DNA of 64,000 nt. Source: Pseudomonas sp. ADAK18. GTDB taxonomy: Bacteria; Pseudomonadota; Gammaproteobacteria; Pseudomonadales; Pseudomonadaceae. The DNA lies in NCBI RefSeq assembly GCF_012935695.1, contig NZ_CP052859.1:4815001-4879000 (forward strand), read 5' to 3'. The notes under the pieces were generated by a model that was not told the DNA's origin, did no database searches, and was given only the letters and a program-made list of their open reading frames with translations. Of this stretch, positions 46,315-54,641 are shown piece after piece (positions within the stretch are counted from its first letter, which is position 1; each line of letters opens with the position of its first letter). A program made the translations under genes and the position numbers.

Positions 46315-48810
46315 TTAATGGCAGACATTTTGAGAAGTATCCGTAGCCAAGTCGGGCTGGCGGATAATGCAGCTACCGTTACTCAGTCGAACCTCAAGGT
46401 GCTCCGGTTTTTCTTCGGATTTTATGTACAGGACACTGGCCTGACCGACAAAGCCGACAGACTCGCCTGATTTATCCAATACCTCTGCACCAAATGGCAT
46501 AGGGCTACCATCTGCCTTGCGCGCCTGAACGGTGTAAGACTGACGTTGGTCTGTCTCAAACTTCACATGACTAACCGTGCCGGCAAAAGGCACAGTGTTG
46601 GCAATATTTCCGATAATCTCTGCGCCGGAACTGTTACCGCTGTCGGACAACGTAACTGAATTCAAGCGGTAAGGTGTCGCGTATGGAACCAACGCCAAGC
46701 CATCTTTGTTGGTCACAATACTTTGGTCTCCATTGACCATAAGGCCTTTGGCTTTGGGAGCCTCAACTACCATCATGGTGCTGCCGATTTCATTGGAGGC
46801 CAATATATGCCCAGGAATCATCACGATACTGCCTCGAGCACCTAAGCCGGTTTGCCGATAATCGGACGACTCACCATAAGAGGCACCCACTGTTGAAACA
46901 TTGGTACGGTAGGAGGTATTAACGCTGGCGGTGTTATTCCCTCCGTTTTGATTGCTGGCAGCTACGGTGTAACTCAGGCGGTTTGATTCCAGTGCATTGC
47001 CACTCACGCTAACGTTACTTTGCTGATAGCGCGAGTCCACCAGTGATGCACCACTGTTGAGATACGCCCTGTTGCCGGCGATATCAAAGGGCATGGTCAT
47101 TGAGAGATAGAATCGCGTCTCTTCATCACGGTTTGAGTTTCTGACGCGGTTGGCAGAGAGATTGTAATTAACCTGCCCTACAGCGTTTGTGTAACCAAAT
47201 TGGTACTCACGACTTTTAGTGTTATTTGTCCAGTAGTCGCGTTGTGTTCCGGAAAAAAACACGGTGCCCCAGTTATCTTTCAAACGCTGGTTCAGACTTA
47301 AATTAAAGGTGTTACGTGGGCGTGCGCTTCGCAGGGCATCCCAGGTATTCAAGTCGAGGATCGGAGCATCATCTTCGTCAAGTGTGTTTCGATAGTCGTT
47401 GATTTGTCTTTCGAGTTCACGGTAGCCCTCTTGGGAATAAATGGCATCGCTGAAGCTGTAGTAGCCTTCGGTAGAATAGCGATACGCCGCCAAGGTAAAG
47501 TTGGTGGCCGTTACATCCAGGAATTTACTGTAGGAAACGCGTACACTTTGCCCGCTTTTGCTTTGGTTCTTTAACTGAGTATTCGATTGGGTCACGTCAA
47601 CAGAGACGGCACCGATCGGCAGGTTCAAGCCGCTGCCGACAAGATAGGCGCGGTAATCATTGCTGAGGGTTGTGCCTGCATATCCGGTCAACAGATTGTT
47701 GAGCCCATACTGCAACGTACCCTGCACAAAACCAGGGCTATAGTCGGTATTGGTCTGGTTAACTTTACCGGCCACCAAGCTGTACTTACTGATCCCTTCC
47801 TTGAGCATATTAGGCACGGCAGAAAACGGTACGTTGAACGACTGCTCGCGACCATCGGCCTCGTGGACCACCACCGTCAGGTCGCCAGCGGACCCGGAGG
47901 GCTGGATATTGTCGAAGGTAAAGGCGCCAGGAGGTACGCTTTCCTGATAAACCACGTTGCCGTTCTGCATGACTTTTACCAGGGCATTGGTTTGTGCAAC
48001 GCCACGCACAATGGGCGAGAACCCTTGTTTGGAGTTGGGCAGCATATTAATGTCGGACGTCAACGACACACCGCGAACTCTGATCGAGTCAAAGAGATCA
48101 CCTGCCGAGTAGAAATCACCGAGCTTGAAGTTGGACGTAATAGAGGAAATATTTTTCTGAAGATAGCGTGTGTTGTTTTGATACTTGAAGTTATCCGAGG
48201 AGCTTTTTCTTAACGAACTATTTTCACGGAATTGCCAGCCAGCAAAGTTAATGCCGAAATCCAAGCCAGAGTACAACTCGTCGTTAGATGCCCCGCCATT
48301 TTTCGATTGTATGCTGTAATGCATGGCATTGTAGCCGAATAAAAATGCGGGCACGCCATGATCCCAGAATTTCGGGTCGACATAACCGGCCTCCGAGCGA
48401 TTCACATAAGACTGGGGCACAGTCAGCTTCAGGCTCAGGGTGCTGATATCTAAAAGAAAAGAACCGCCTTGAACCAATTGGCTGATTTGTAGACTGTCCT
48501 CGCCTGGTTGCACAGGGGGCAAGCCACTCATGTTGATCCCAAGAAGTGCGCTATCTTCATAGCTGATCTTGATATCGTCTTTTACGCCGCCAAATACTAA
48601 TGAATAGCGGCCTTTCCAGGTGCTATTGACATAAATATCAATATCTTGTTTGCCCGCAGGTATCTCGGAGCTCGCATAAAAGCGTGAAAGATCAGATTCC
48701 CGGGACTTGCCGGCCATCAGCGAAGTGTCAAAGGTTTCTGCATAGGCTTTGTCCAGTAGAAACAGCAAGGACACTGTGAGGGCTTTAATAAGGGTTTTGT
48801 GCTGTTTCAT
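46315..48810 (-). CDS. Outer-membrane fimbrial usher, operon 2
   Basis: 831 residues with signal peptide (ends DKAYA), N-terminal domain (FDTSLMAGKSRESDLSRFYASSEIPAGKQDIDIYVN), barrel and plug (GAFTFDNIQPSGSAGDLTVVVHEADGREQSFNVPF), and C-terminal domains (GTVSHVKFETDQRQSYTVQARKADGSPMPFGAEVLDKSGESVGFVGQ) ending with the cysteine pair CIIRQPDLATDTSQNVCH. Clearly related to usher 1 but well diverged, so the operons are ancient paralogues, not a recent duplication. GC is lower than in operon 1. Confidence 0.93.
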   Translation of the reverse strand: MKQHKTLIKALTVSLLFLLDKAYAETFDTSLMAGKSRESDLSRFYASSEIPAGKQDIDIYVNSTWKGRYSLVFGGVKDDIKISYEDSALLGINMSGLPPVQPGEDSLQISQLVQGGSFLLDISTLSLKLTVPQSYVNRSEAGYVDPKFWDHGVPAFLFGYNAMHYSIQSKNGGASNDELYSGLDFGINFAGWQFRENSSLRKSSSDNFKYQNNTRYLQKNISSITSNFKLGDFYSAGDLFDSIRVRGVSLTSDINMLPNSKQGFSPIVRGVAQTNALVKVMQNGNVVYQESVPPGAFTFDNIQPSGSAGDLTVVVHEADGREQSFNVPFSAVPNMLKEGISKYSLVAGKVNQTNTDYSPGFVQGTLQYGLNNLLTGYAGTTLSNDYRAYLVGSGLNLPIGAVSVDVTQSNTQLKNQSKSGQSVRVSYSKFLDVTATNFTLAAYRYSTEGYYSFSDAIYSQEGYRELERQINDYRNTLDEDDAPILDLNTWDALRSARPRNTFNLSLNQRLKDNWGTVFFSGTQRDYWTNNTKSREYQFGYTNAVGQVNYNLSANRVRNSNRDEETRFYLSMTMPFDIAGNRAYLNSGASLVDSRYQQSNVSVSGNALESNRLSYTVAASNQNGGNNTASVNTSYRTNVSTVGASYGESSDYRQTGLGARGSIVMIPGHILASNEIGSTMMVVEAPKAKGLMVNGDQSIVTNKDGLALVPYATPYRLNSVTLSDSGNSSGAEIIGNIANTVPFAGTVSHVKFETDQRQSYTVQARKADGSPMPFGAEVLDKSGESVGFVGQASVLYIKSEEKPEHLEVRLSNGSCIIRQPDLATDTSQNVCH

Positions 48811-48824
48811 TCTTGGGTTTTACC

Positions 48825-49520
48825 TTAGTGCGATACTACAGCTTTAGTTTTGTAAGCACCCAAATCATCGATATACATCATGGTGTAGGGTGCATTTTTA
48901 CTGACGGACTCTTTACTCTCGACGAATGTAGAGGAAAAAGGAGCGATCATGACTGAGTCAACGAGCAGATGTTTTTTGTCGTGTTGATCAATGTTAGCGA
49001 GTGTGAAGAAGTACGCGCTTTTATTGATCACGTTAAAACCTTTCGCGACCGCTTGCAGTTCGATTTTTTCGATGCTGCTGCTGGCCTTTTCCTTTAGCCC
49101 GCTCGGGCGATAGAACATTTTTATGCGAGACTTGATCGCCAGCTGCAGTGTGTTTGCTCCCTTTAAATTTTCAGGGGTTGGAGGGATGTCTAGCACATTT
49201 AAAAAGAAAACAGACTCCCGATCCGCAACCAGTGGAGCGCCGACTTTAGTAATTCTGAGTTGTTGACCGCTTTCTCCAGAAACTTTGACAACTGGCGGAG
49301 ATAGGAGGAACGGAACATTGGCTGTTTCCGGCGTGGAGTTGATGTCGCCATCATCTATCCATGCTTGAACCAAGGAGGAGTCACTTCCATTATTGATGAG
49401 TTGAACTATTACATCTTTGTTTGCTCCTGGATAAATAACACGAGTGCCATTGATGACAATGTTGGCCTGCGCAGACACGGAGCTGAGTAGTAATCCTGCT
49501 AAAACTAGTTTCTTTATCAT
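48825..49520 (-). CDS. Periplasmic fimbrial chaperone, operon 2
   Basis: 231 residues from the ATG at 49520, AGGA 8 bp upstream. A signal peptide ends SAQA, then INGTRVIYPGANKDVIVQLINNGSDSSLVQAWID, the signature SGESGQQLRITKVGAPLVADRESVFFLNVLDIPP, and IKMFYRPSGL. The Arg and Lys that anchor the subunit C-terminus are present. Fourteen bp before usher 2. The pilin-chaperone gap holds a strong hairpin. Confidence 0.93.
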   Translation of the reverse strand: MIKKLVLAGLLLSSVSAQANIVINGTRVIYPGANKDVIVQLINNGSDSSLVQAWIDDGDINSTPETANVPFLLSPPVVKVSGESGQQLRITKVGAPLVADRESVFFLNVLDIPPTPENLKGANTLQLAIKSRIKMFYRPSGLKEKASSSIEKIELQAVAKGFNVINKSAYFFTLANIDQHDKKHLLVDSVMIAPFSSTFVESKESVSKNAPYTMMYIDDLGAYKTKAVVSH

Positions 49521-49533
49521 GATATTTTCCTGA

Positions 49534-49558
49534 ACCAGGCCCATGGGATGGGCCTGGT
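49534..49558 (-). terminator. Intercistronic hairpin between pilin and chaperone, operon 2
   Basis: Perfect 11-bp stem ACCAGGCCCAT/ATGGGCCTGGT with loop GGG, 12 bp after the pilin stop. Same place as the hairpin in operon 1 though the sequence differs, so the structure seems selected. Likely attenuator or 3' mRNA protector for pilin. Confidence 0.7.
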
Positions 49559-49570
49559 ACACGGGCTGTA

Positions 49571-50149
49571 TTACAAGTAGGAAATGGTGTAGGTCAGATT
49601 GGAACTAAGGGCGCCAACTTTGGCGTCGGCGGCATTGGTTTTGTAGTAGTACGCATCAAGCACGAGTGTTTCAGGTGTTGTACCTGCTCCGCTGATGCCA
49701 GTGTCGAGCGGCACGTTCAATTGGATTGGCGCGATAGAGCCTGGCTTCGCCAGTGAGAAACCGACGTTTTTGGCAACATCAGCATCACTTTCGTTGACTG
49801 TGTTGTTCAGCAAAAACTTACCGTCTGTGGAAATGTTATCTGCGGACGAGAAATACATTTTCAATGGAGTGCCAGCAACTCCTGCGGCTGGGGTGCAGCC
49901 CGAGAAGGTCAAAGAAAACGATTTTTTGTTTTTGGTCAGCGGGCCAACGGCGTTACCGGCGTCAATCACGGAAATAGGAGACAGCGCAACGGTGAAATCT
50001 GCACTTTTACCGCCATTGATAGTGCAAGTAGTGTCGGTAATCGCGCCGCTGAAGGAAATAACACCGCCGGCAGCGTTATCATCGGCCATGACGTTTGCGG
50101 AAGCCAGGACAGAGGCCAGTGCTGCCAGAGAGAAAGCGTGCTTAATCAT
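49571..50149 (-). CDS. Major fimbrial subunit (pilin), operon 2
   Basis: 192 residues: a signal peptide ends NVMA, donor strand GGVISFSGAITDTTCTING with Cys, second Cys in LTFSGCTPAAG, and C-terminal ending LSSNLTYTISYL with the penultimate Tyr. Ordinary type of the FimA/CupA1 family. First gene of the second minus-strand operon; ahead of it are a weak dyad at 50224 and two strong ones at 50471 and 50529. Confidence 0.92.
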   Translation of the reverse strand: MIKHAFSLAALASVLASANVMADDNAAGGVISFSGAITDTTCTINGGKSADFTVALSPISVIDAGNAVGPLTKNKKSFSLTFSGCTPAAGVAGTPLKMYFSSADNISTDGKFLLNNTVNESDADVAKNVGFSLAKPGSIAPIQLNVPLDTGISGAGTTPETLVLDAYYYKTNAADAKVGALSSNLTYTISYL

Positions 50150-50223
50150 TAGAACTCCGTTAATTCGTTAATGTTTATTAATGTTGCTGTTGCCAAAAAC
50201 TCAAAGAAAATATTTGTCTTATA

Positions 50224-50237
50224 CAAGAATTTTTTTG
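50224..50237. promoter_or_regulatory. Weak RcsB-like box upstream of pilin 2 (CAAGAATTTTTTTG)
   Basis: CAAGAA half perfect, other half TTTTTG; 75 bp before the pilin 2 start. Could be chance in an AT-rich leader. Confidence 0.3.
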
Positions 50238-50470
50238 AGGTCAGTATCATGTTGCGCTTGCACAATGGGGCAAACATCAACGATAAATTCAGTCAGGTGC
50301 GACACTACATGTGCAGCACAGTCCTACAATATTGTCGATGTGGTCACCTCGTTTTTCATCCTGCGAAACCAATCAGTTTCTGCAGAGTAGAAAATTAGAA
50401 CTCGAAATGAGCTGGTCATAGTTTGTCTAGGTGCAAGGAAGGAGCCTGTAGGATCGATCTCTATGCCGTG

Positions 50471-50484
50471 TAGGAAATTTCCTA
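50471..50484. promoter_or_regulatory. RcsB-like box (TAGGAAATTTCCTA), perfect 14-bp palindrome
   Basis: Perfect palindrome in the divergent region between pilin 2 (50149) and EAL gene 2 (50774). A second near-identical copy lies 58 bp further, about five to six helical turns. Confidence 0.65.
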
Positions 50485-50528
50485 GGGTGTTTCGAGGTTG
50501 CTTGAGTGCCGTGCAGAGCTAAAATTGG

Positions 50529-50542
50529 AAGGAAATTTCCTA
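50529..50542. promoter_or_regulatory. RcsB-like box (AAGGAAATTTCCTA)
   Basis: Differs from the copy at 50471 only in the first base. Lies 232 bp before EAL gene 2. Confidence 0.6.
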
Positions 50543-50773
50543 CGTGTTGGTGGGATTTTTCGAGGTTTTTGTGCGCTGAACAAAGGCGAATATATGGCAA
50601 TCCAGCTAAGTTATATCAATGCATCGTTTCGCAAACTTCAAGCTTGAAATATGGCGCTACTGATGTTGAGCGTAGTGTATGGATCATGTTTAGGATAAGG
50701 AGGTGCTTTAGAAAAGCATTTATGAAAAAGGAATATCGAGAACTGAAGTTATGCCGTATTCCGGAGAGTTATC

Positions 50774-52003
50774 ATGCTAGTGTTGCCCCTACGCGTTTTT
50801 GTCCTGAACGCGAATTTTTTTCAGCGAGCAACTACTGTCAATATGTTGCGGCACCTGGGGTGTGATGTCGTATTCAGTGCGTCGTCCGCCAGTCACGCGT
50901 GGCATGCTCTGTACAACGTCGGGCCGGTAGATATCGCTTTCTGCGACTTGCGTACGGAAGGGCTAGATAGCCTTGATTTTTTGCAACGTTCGGCGAAGAG
51001 CGGGCTGGTGCGATCGGTCATCATCAACAATTCGCTCGCTGAAGATGTACAGCGGGCAGCGAGACAACTGATGCCCCTGTTGGGGCTGAAGATGTTGGGT
51101 GAGATGGGTAATCCTCTACAGCTTGATACGCTGAACGGTCTTCTGATGAGTTGTTTGAACCAGTCTGCGGGCCCGGTGGATTCCACCGGTGTGAACGTAG
51201 TGGTCAGTGAGGAAGAGATCCGCTCGGCTATGGCGAGTGGCCAAATGGAGACCTACTTTCAGCCCAAGATCAATCTGGTGAACAACCAAGTCTCGGGTGT
51301 CGAAGCGCTTACTCGCTGGAACCACCCAAGAAAAGGGGTCGTTTCGCCTATAGTGTTTATGCCGACTATTGAGCGCTGTGGCTTGCTTAATCAGTTGTTT
51401 TTTGCACAGCTCGATCATGGGTTGCAATTGCAGCGCCGCTGTCTGACGCGTGGTCAAATTCTAAACGTTGCGTTCAACCTGCAACCTTCCCAGTTGTCCG
51501 ATGTGGCATTGGTTTCCAGGATTAAAGCAGCCTTGGCGAGTTTCAAATTACCGGCGGCCGGAGTGACCTTCGAGTTGACCGAAACCGGGTTGGTGGAAGC
51601 GTCGGCCGGGTGCATGGAAAACCTGGTGCGACTGCGCATGATGGGTTGTCGATTATCCATTGATGATTTTGGTTCCGGTTTTTCATCGTTGCAACGCTTG
51701 TGTCAGTTGCCCTTCAACGAGATCAAGCTGGACGGTGAATTCGTTCAGGCAATGGACGATGGGCCGCGTCCCCGGGCCGTTATCAGCAGCACCATTGCTT
51801 TGGGTGAGTCCCTGGGTATGACGGTAGTGGCTGAGGGTATCGAAACACAGAAGCAACACAACCAATTAGTGGCTCTGGGCTGCGTGCATGGGCAGGGCTA
51901 CTTCTTTGCCAAACCGATGACGAAGCAAGACCTGGATTGTTGGCTTCAATCAGGGGGCCCACACGCTGGGGAGAGTGGGCAGTATTCGACCATTTCTCCA
52001 TGA
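50774..52003 (+). CDS. REC-EAL protein 2 (RocR/PvrR-like), EAL intact, receiver degenerate
   Basis: 409 residues from the ATG at 50774, GGAG 7 bp upstream. The receiver keeps Asp58 (AFCDLR) but lacks the acidic pair (FVLNANFF) and the conserved Lys (GEMGNPLQ instead of K-P). The EAL domain has all catalytic residues: Glu177 (VEALTRW), Asn235, Glu270, Asp297-Asp298 (DDFGSGFSSL), Lys318 (IKLD), Glu354 and Glu357 (VVAEGIET), Gln in GQGYFFAKP. Predicted active c-di-GMP phosphodiesterase not controlled by ordinary phosphorylation. Followed 76 bp later by a stand-alone receiver. Confidence 0.92.
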   Translation: MLVLPLRVFVLNANFFQRATTVNMLRHLGCDVVFSASSASHAWHALYNVGPVDIAFCDLRTEGLDSLDFLQRSAKSGLVRSVIINNSLAEDVQRAARQLMPLLGLKMLGEMGNPLQLDTLNGLLMSCLNQSAGPVDSTGVNVVVSEEEIRSAMASGQMETYFQPKINLVNNQVSGVEALTRWNHPRKGVVSPIVFMPTIERCGLLNQLFFAQLDHGLQLQRRCLTRGQILNVAFNLQPSQLSDVALVSRIKAALASFKLPAAGVTFELTETGLVEASAGCMENLVRLRMMGCRLSIDDFGSGFSSLQRLCQLPFNEIKLDGEFVQAMDDGPRPRAVISSTIALGESLGMTVVAEGIETQKQHNQLVALGCVHGQGYFFAKPMTKQDLDCWLQSGGPHAGESGQYSTISP

Positions 52004-52079
52004 CATTTCGGCCTCAGTATGTAGATCGACATCGCTATCTGCAGCCTCTGCTTGCTCGTGTAATATATAAGGATTAAAA

Positions 52080-52505
52080 ATGCCAACCCCCTCTTTACGT
52101 ATCTTGATTGTTGACGATCAACCTGCGCAGCGGTTGAGTATCGAGAAAATGCTGAATCAGCAGGGTTATCACCGAATCGCACCAGTGGCGACATTTGCGG
52201 AGTTGTTGGCAATGGTCGAAGGCGCCATCGAGCCCTTTGATCTGTTGGTGATCAATAGCGCTCTGGGAGCAGATGCAACGTTCAATCTGGATGATTTTTT
52301 TCGCAACTGTCCGGCTATTCGTCACACGCTGGTTTATGACGGTCTGCCGCGCGGTGAACAGGAAATAGTCTTGGTGCCGGGATCAAGGGTAATTAAAAGG
52401 CTCTTGCAAACACCTGATGAGCAGACGATAAGAAACCTCATGCTGGCTATTGATTCGCCAAAGGGGCATCCCACACGCAGCCCTTGTCTGCGTTGGGTGC
52501 CTTGA
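52080..52505 (+). CDS. Stand-alone pseudo-receiver protein
   Basis: 141 residues from ATG 52080, AAGGAT 7 bp ahead. The fold begins as a receiver: SLRILIVDDQPAQRLSIEKMLNQQGY with the acidic pair at 12-13, but the phospho-acceptor position is Asn59 (LLVINSAL). The tail is short, with no output domain. It cannot be phosphorylated in the usual way and may act as a decoy partner for a kinase or EAL protein. The same direction and spacing suggest co-transcription with EAL gene 2. Confidence 0.8.
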   Translation: MPTPSLRILIVDDQPAQRLSIEKMLNQQGYHRIAPVATFAELLAMVEGAIEPFDLLVINSALGADATFNLDDFFRNCPAIRHTLVYDGLPRGEQEIVLVPGSRVIKRLLQTPDEQTIRNLMLAIDSPKGHPTRSPCLRWVP

Positions 52506-52854
52506 GCCTTAGGCCGTTATCGTGCTATTCCCTGGTTCGTGTTCGGCGTCGTGTTTCAAAGGCGCCGAGGATCTCTTCTTTATTTTCCATTAGCATAGAT
52601 TCGGACATCGCTTACGAACTGTCTTGTGCGGTTGTGGCTTTCGCCGCAGGGAAACGCTCAGCCGTGTCCGGTCTCAGGGATAGGCAAGCTCCGGGCATTA
52701 GCGCTGTACCATGGCGCCGTCGAAGAAGACGCCCACACACAAGCAAAGTACTTGTGGGGCAACCGCCCAAAATACCTTGATCCAAACTAGTCCATACGAT
52801 GAAGTTTAGATTTCACACATCTGAACTCTGTCGGATGAGATGGAGAGAATATCA
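52506..52854. other. Intergenic, holding a fossil of the 24.6-kb membrane protein gene
   Basis: 350 bp with no intact gene. The minus strand from about 52787 to 52667 is described separately as a decayed copy. Otherwise nothing recognised. Confidence 0.5.
52667..52787 (-). pseudogene. 3' fossil of the small membrane protein gene (copy of 24842-24964)
   Basis: Read on the minus strand this is TTTGGATCAAGGTATTTTGG... coding WIKVFWAVAPQVLCLCVGVFF(D)GAMV, against WIKVFWAVGPQVLGLCVGVFFGGAMVL in the intact gene. About 80 bp have near 90 % identity, and likeness continues past the stop (GCGCTAAT, CGGAGC, TGCCTA) for another 40 bp. So the fossil includes the 3' flank of the gene. Confidence 0.8.
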
Positions 52855-54363
52855 ATGAGCGACGGACACCTTCGTTTCACAGCTGGGCTGCATACCATAA
52901 TCGACAACACTGGATCTTATTCCCCTTTAATACCATTAAACTATTTCACTAGGCGCAGTCTGCTCAAGGGTTGCATAGCCGGGATGGGCACCAGCGTGTT
53001 GTCACCTTGTTCGTTGTGGGCGGCATCTTCGGGGAGCCTTATTAACGATGTAACGCAACTCAACCCAATCTGGGTGCGTCAACTGTTCGTTCCGCGTACA
53101 ACCGACGATATACGGCGGGTGCTTACTACATGGCCAGGTCCTGTCAGTATCGGTGGTGGCCGTTTTAGCATGGGTGGACAGATTGCTACCGAAGACAGCT
53201 TGCACTTCGATATGCGTCAGCTCAATCAGGTAATACATTATTCGCCCGAGAACAAGGTCATACGTGTGCAGGCAGGAATACGCTGGCGAGACCTGCAGTC
53301 TGTCATTGATCCGCATGATCTGTCGGTGAAAGTTATGCAGAGCTATGCCAACTTTACCGTCGGTGGAGCGCTGTCGGTAAATGCTCATGGACGGTATGTC
53401 GGTGCTGGTCCAGTAAGCAACTCGGTACGTGCCTTGCGGTTATTGCTTGCTGACGGTTCAGAAGTAGAAGCATCGCGCAATGTAAATACCGACTTGTTCT
53501 ACGCTGCCATGGGGAGCTATGGCGCGCTGGGGATCATCACTGAAGTTGAATTAGATCTTGTGCCAAACGTCAGCATGGAGCGTCAGGTGCACCATATGTC
53601 AGTTACGGATTATCCCAAGTTTTTTAGTGAGCAGATTCGCGGTAACGAGCAAGCTATTCTGCACAATGTAGACTTGACACCACCTTATTTTGATCAAGCC
53701 ACTTCTATCACTTGGCGTATGACGGACAAAGAGCTAACAGTTTCCGACAGGCTAGTGGCACCGGAGCGCTCGTACAAATTCGACCAGGCCATTATGTGGG
53801 GGGTGTCCAGACTTCCCGGCGGCCCGTCAATTCGTAAGGATATAGTCGATCGTCTGCGCTATTTCAGCCAACCGGTTGTGCGTCGCAATTATGAGGCCAG
53901 TAGGGACGTTGCTTCGCTCGGGCCTATCGCAACTCGAAACAGCACCTATGCTCTGCAAGAGTATTTTGTACCGCGAGCTCATCTAAGCGTCTTCGTGACG
54001 CAGATGGCTAGTATACTGCAAACGCACAGTGTTAATGCCGTTAACATATCCATTCGACACTCGCCGCCCGATCCATACACGTGTTTGTCATGGGCACGCG
54101 AAGAGGTGTTTTCGTTCGTACTCTATTACTGGCAACATGTTAGCCTAGCTGACCGCGAGGAGGTCGGCGTATGGACACGCAAACTTATCGATGCGGCGCT
54201 TTCGTTCGGGGGGTGCTACTATCTGCCTTACCAGTTGCATGCGACGAAGGAGCAGTTCTCACGTGCCTATCCCAGCGCCCTGCGCTTATTCGCACTTAAG
54301 GAAAAATTCGATCCGCAAATGCGATTCCGAAACAAACTATGGGACAAATACCACCTTGGGTAG
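52855..54363 (+). CDS. Tat-exported FAD-linked oxidase (FAD_binding_4 / lactone-oxidase-like)
   Basis: 502 residues from the ATG at 52855, with GGAGAG 7 bp before it. A twin-Arg signal (FTRRSLLKGCIAGMGTSVLS, residues ~31-50) precedes a PCMH-type FAD domain: RQLFVPRTTDDIRRVL, PVSIGGGRFSMGGQ, RVQAGIRWRDLQSVID, and FTVGGALSVNAHGRYVGAGPVSNSVRALRLLLADGS. The C-terminal half fits D-arabinono-1,4-lactone oxidase type enzymes and ends RFRNKLWDKY. Substrate unknown. No RcsB-like box lies upstream and AT content is high, so it may be an unrelated insertion in the adhesion locus. Confidence 0.8.
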   Translation: MSDGHLRFTAGLHTIIDNTGSYSPLIPLNYFTRRSLLKGCIAGMGTSVLSPCSLWAASSGSLINDVTQLNPIWVRQLFVPRTTDDIRRVLTTWPGPVSIGGGRFSMGGQIATEDSLHFDMRQLNQVIHYSPENKVIRVQAGIRWRDLQSVIDPHDLSVKVMQSYANFTVGGALSVNAHGRYVGAGPVSNSVRALRLLLADGSEVEASRNVNTDLFYAAMGSYGALGIITEVELDLVPNVSMERQVHHMSVTDYPKFFSEQIRGNEQAILHNVDLTPPYFDQATSITWRMTDKELTVSDRLVAPERSYKFDQAIMWGVSRLPGGPSIRKDIVDRLRYFSQPVVRRNYEASRDVASLGPIATRNSTYALQEYFVPRAHLSVFVTQMASILQTHSVNAVNISIRHSPPDPYTCLSWAREEVFSFVLYYWQHVSLADREEVGVWTRKLIDAALSFGGCYYLPYQLHATKEQFSRAYPSALRLFALKEKFDPQMRFRNKLWDKYHLG

Positions 54364-54641
54364 TACAACGCGGACGCCGGAGAAACAACCCGATGTAGCC
54401 TAGCCAAAGATCGGGCTTGCCCTATTCATAGCGTTCAACGCCGAACGTTTGGACGAGCTGATTAGACGTTGGTGGTTCGTAATGGCCGCACATCAGATGT
54501 CTCCTGATAATTGGCGGCCATGCCCTACGTAGTGGCCAAGGCCAAGTGAATTGATCCTTATTGCAGAGCCGCCCGAGGCTTGAGGAAAGTTTCAGTCTTG
54601 TCGTCTGCCAGTTGGAAAATGAATCGCCCCGGATTCTCTAG
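54364..54641. other. Gap before IS5 copy 1, nothing recognised
   Basis: 280 bp between the oxidase and the first IS5-family element. No frames with ribosome sites and no dyads of note. Confidence 0.3.

Noticed and set aside
52484..52780. 98-residue plus-strand frame after the pseudo-receiver
   Set aside because: It overlaps a minus-strand fossil of a membrane protein gene and has no ribosome site.
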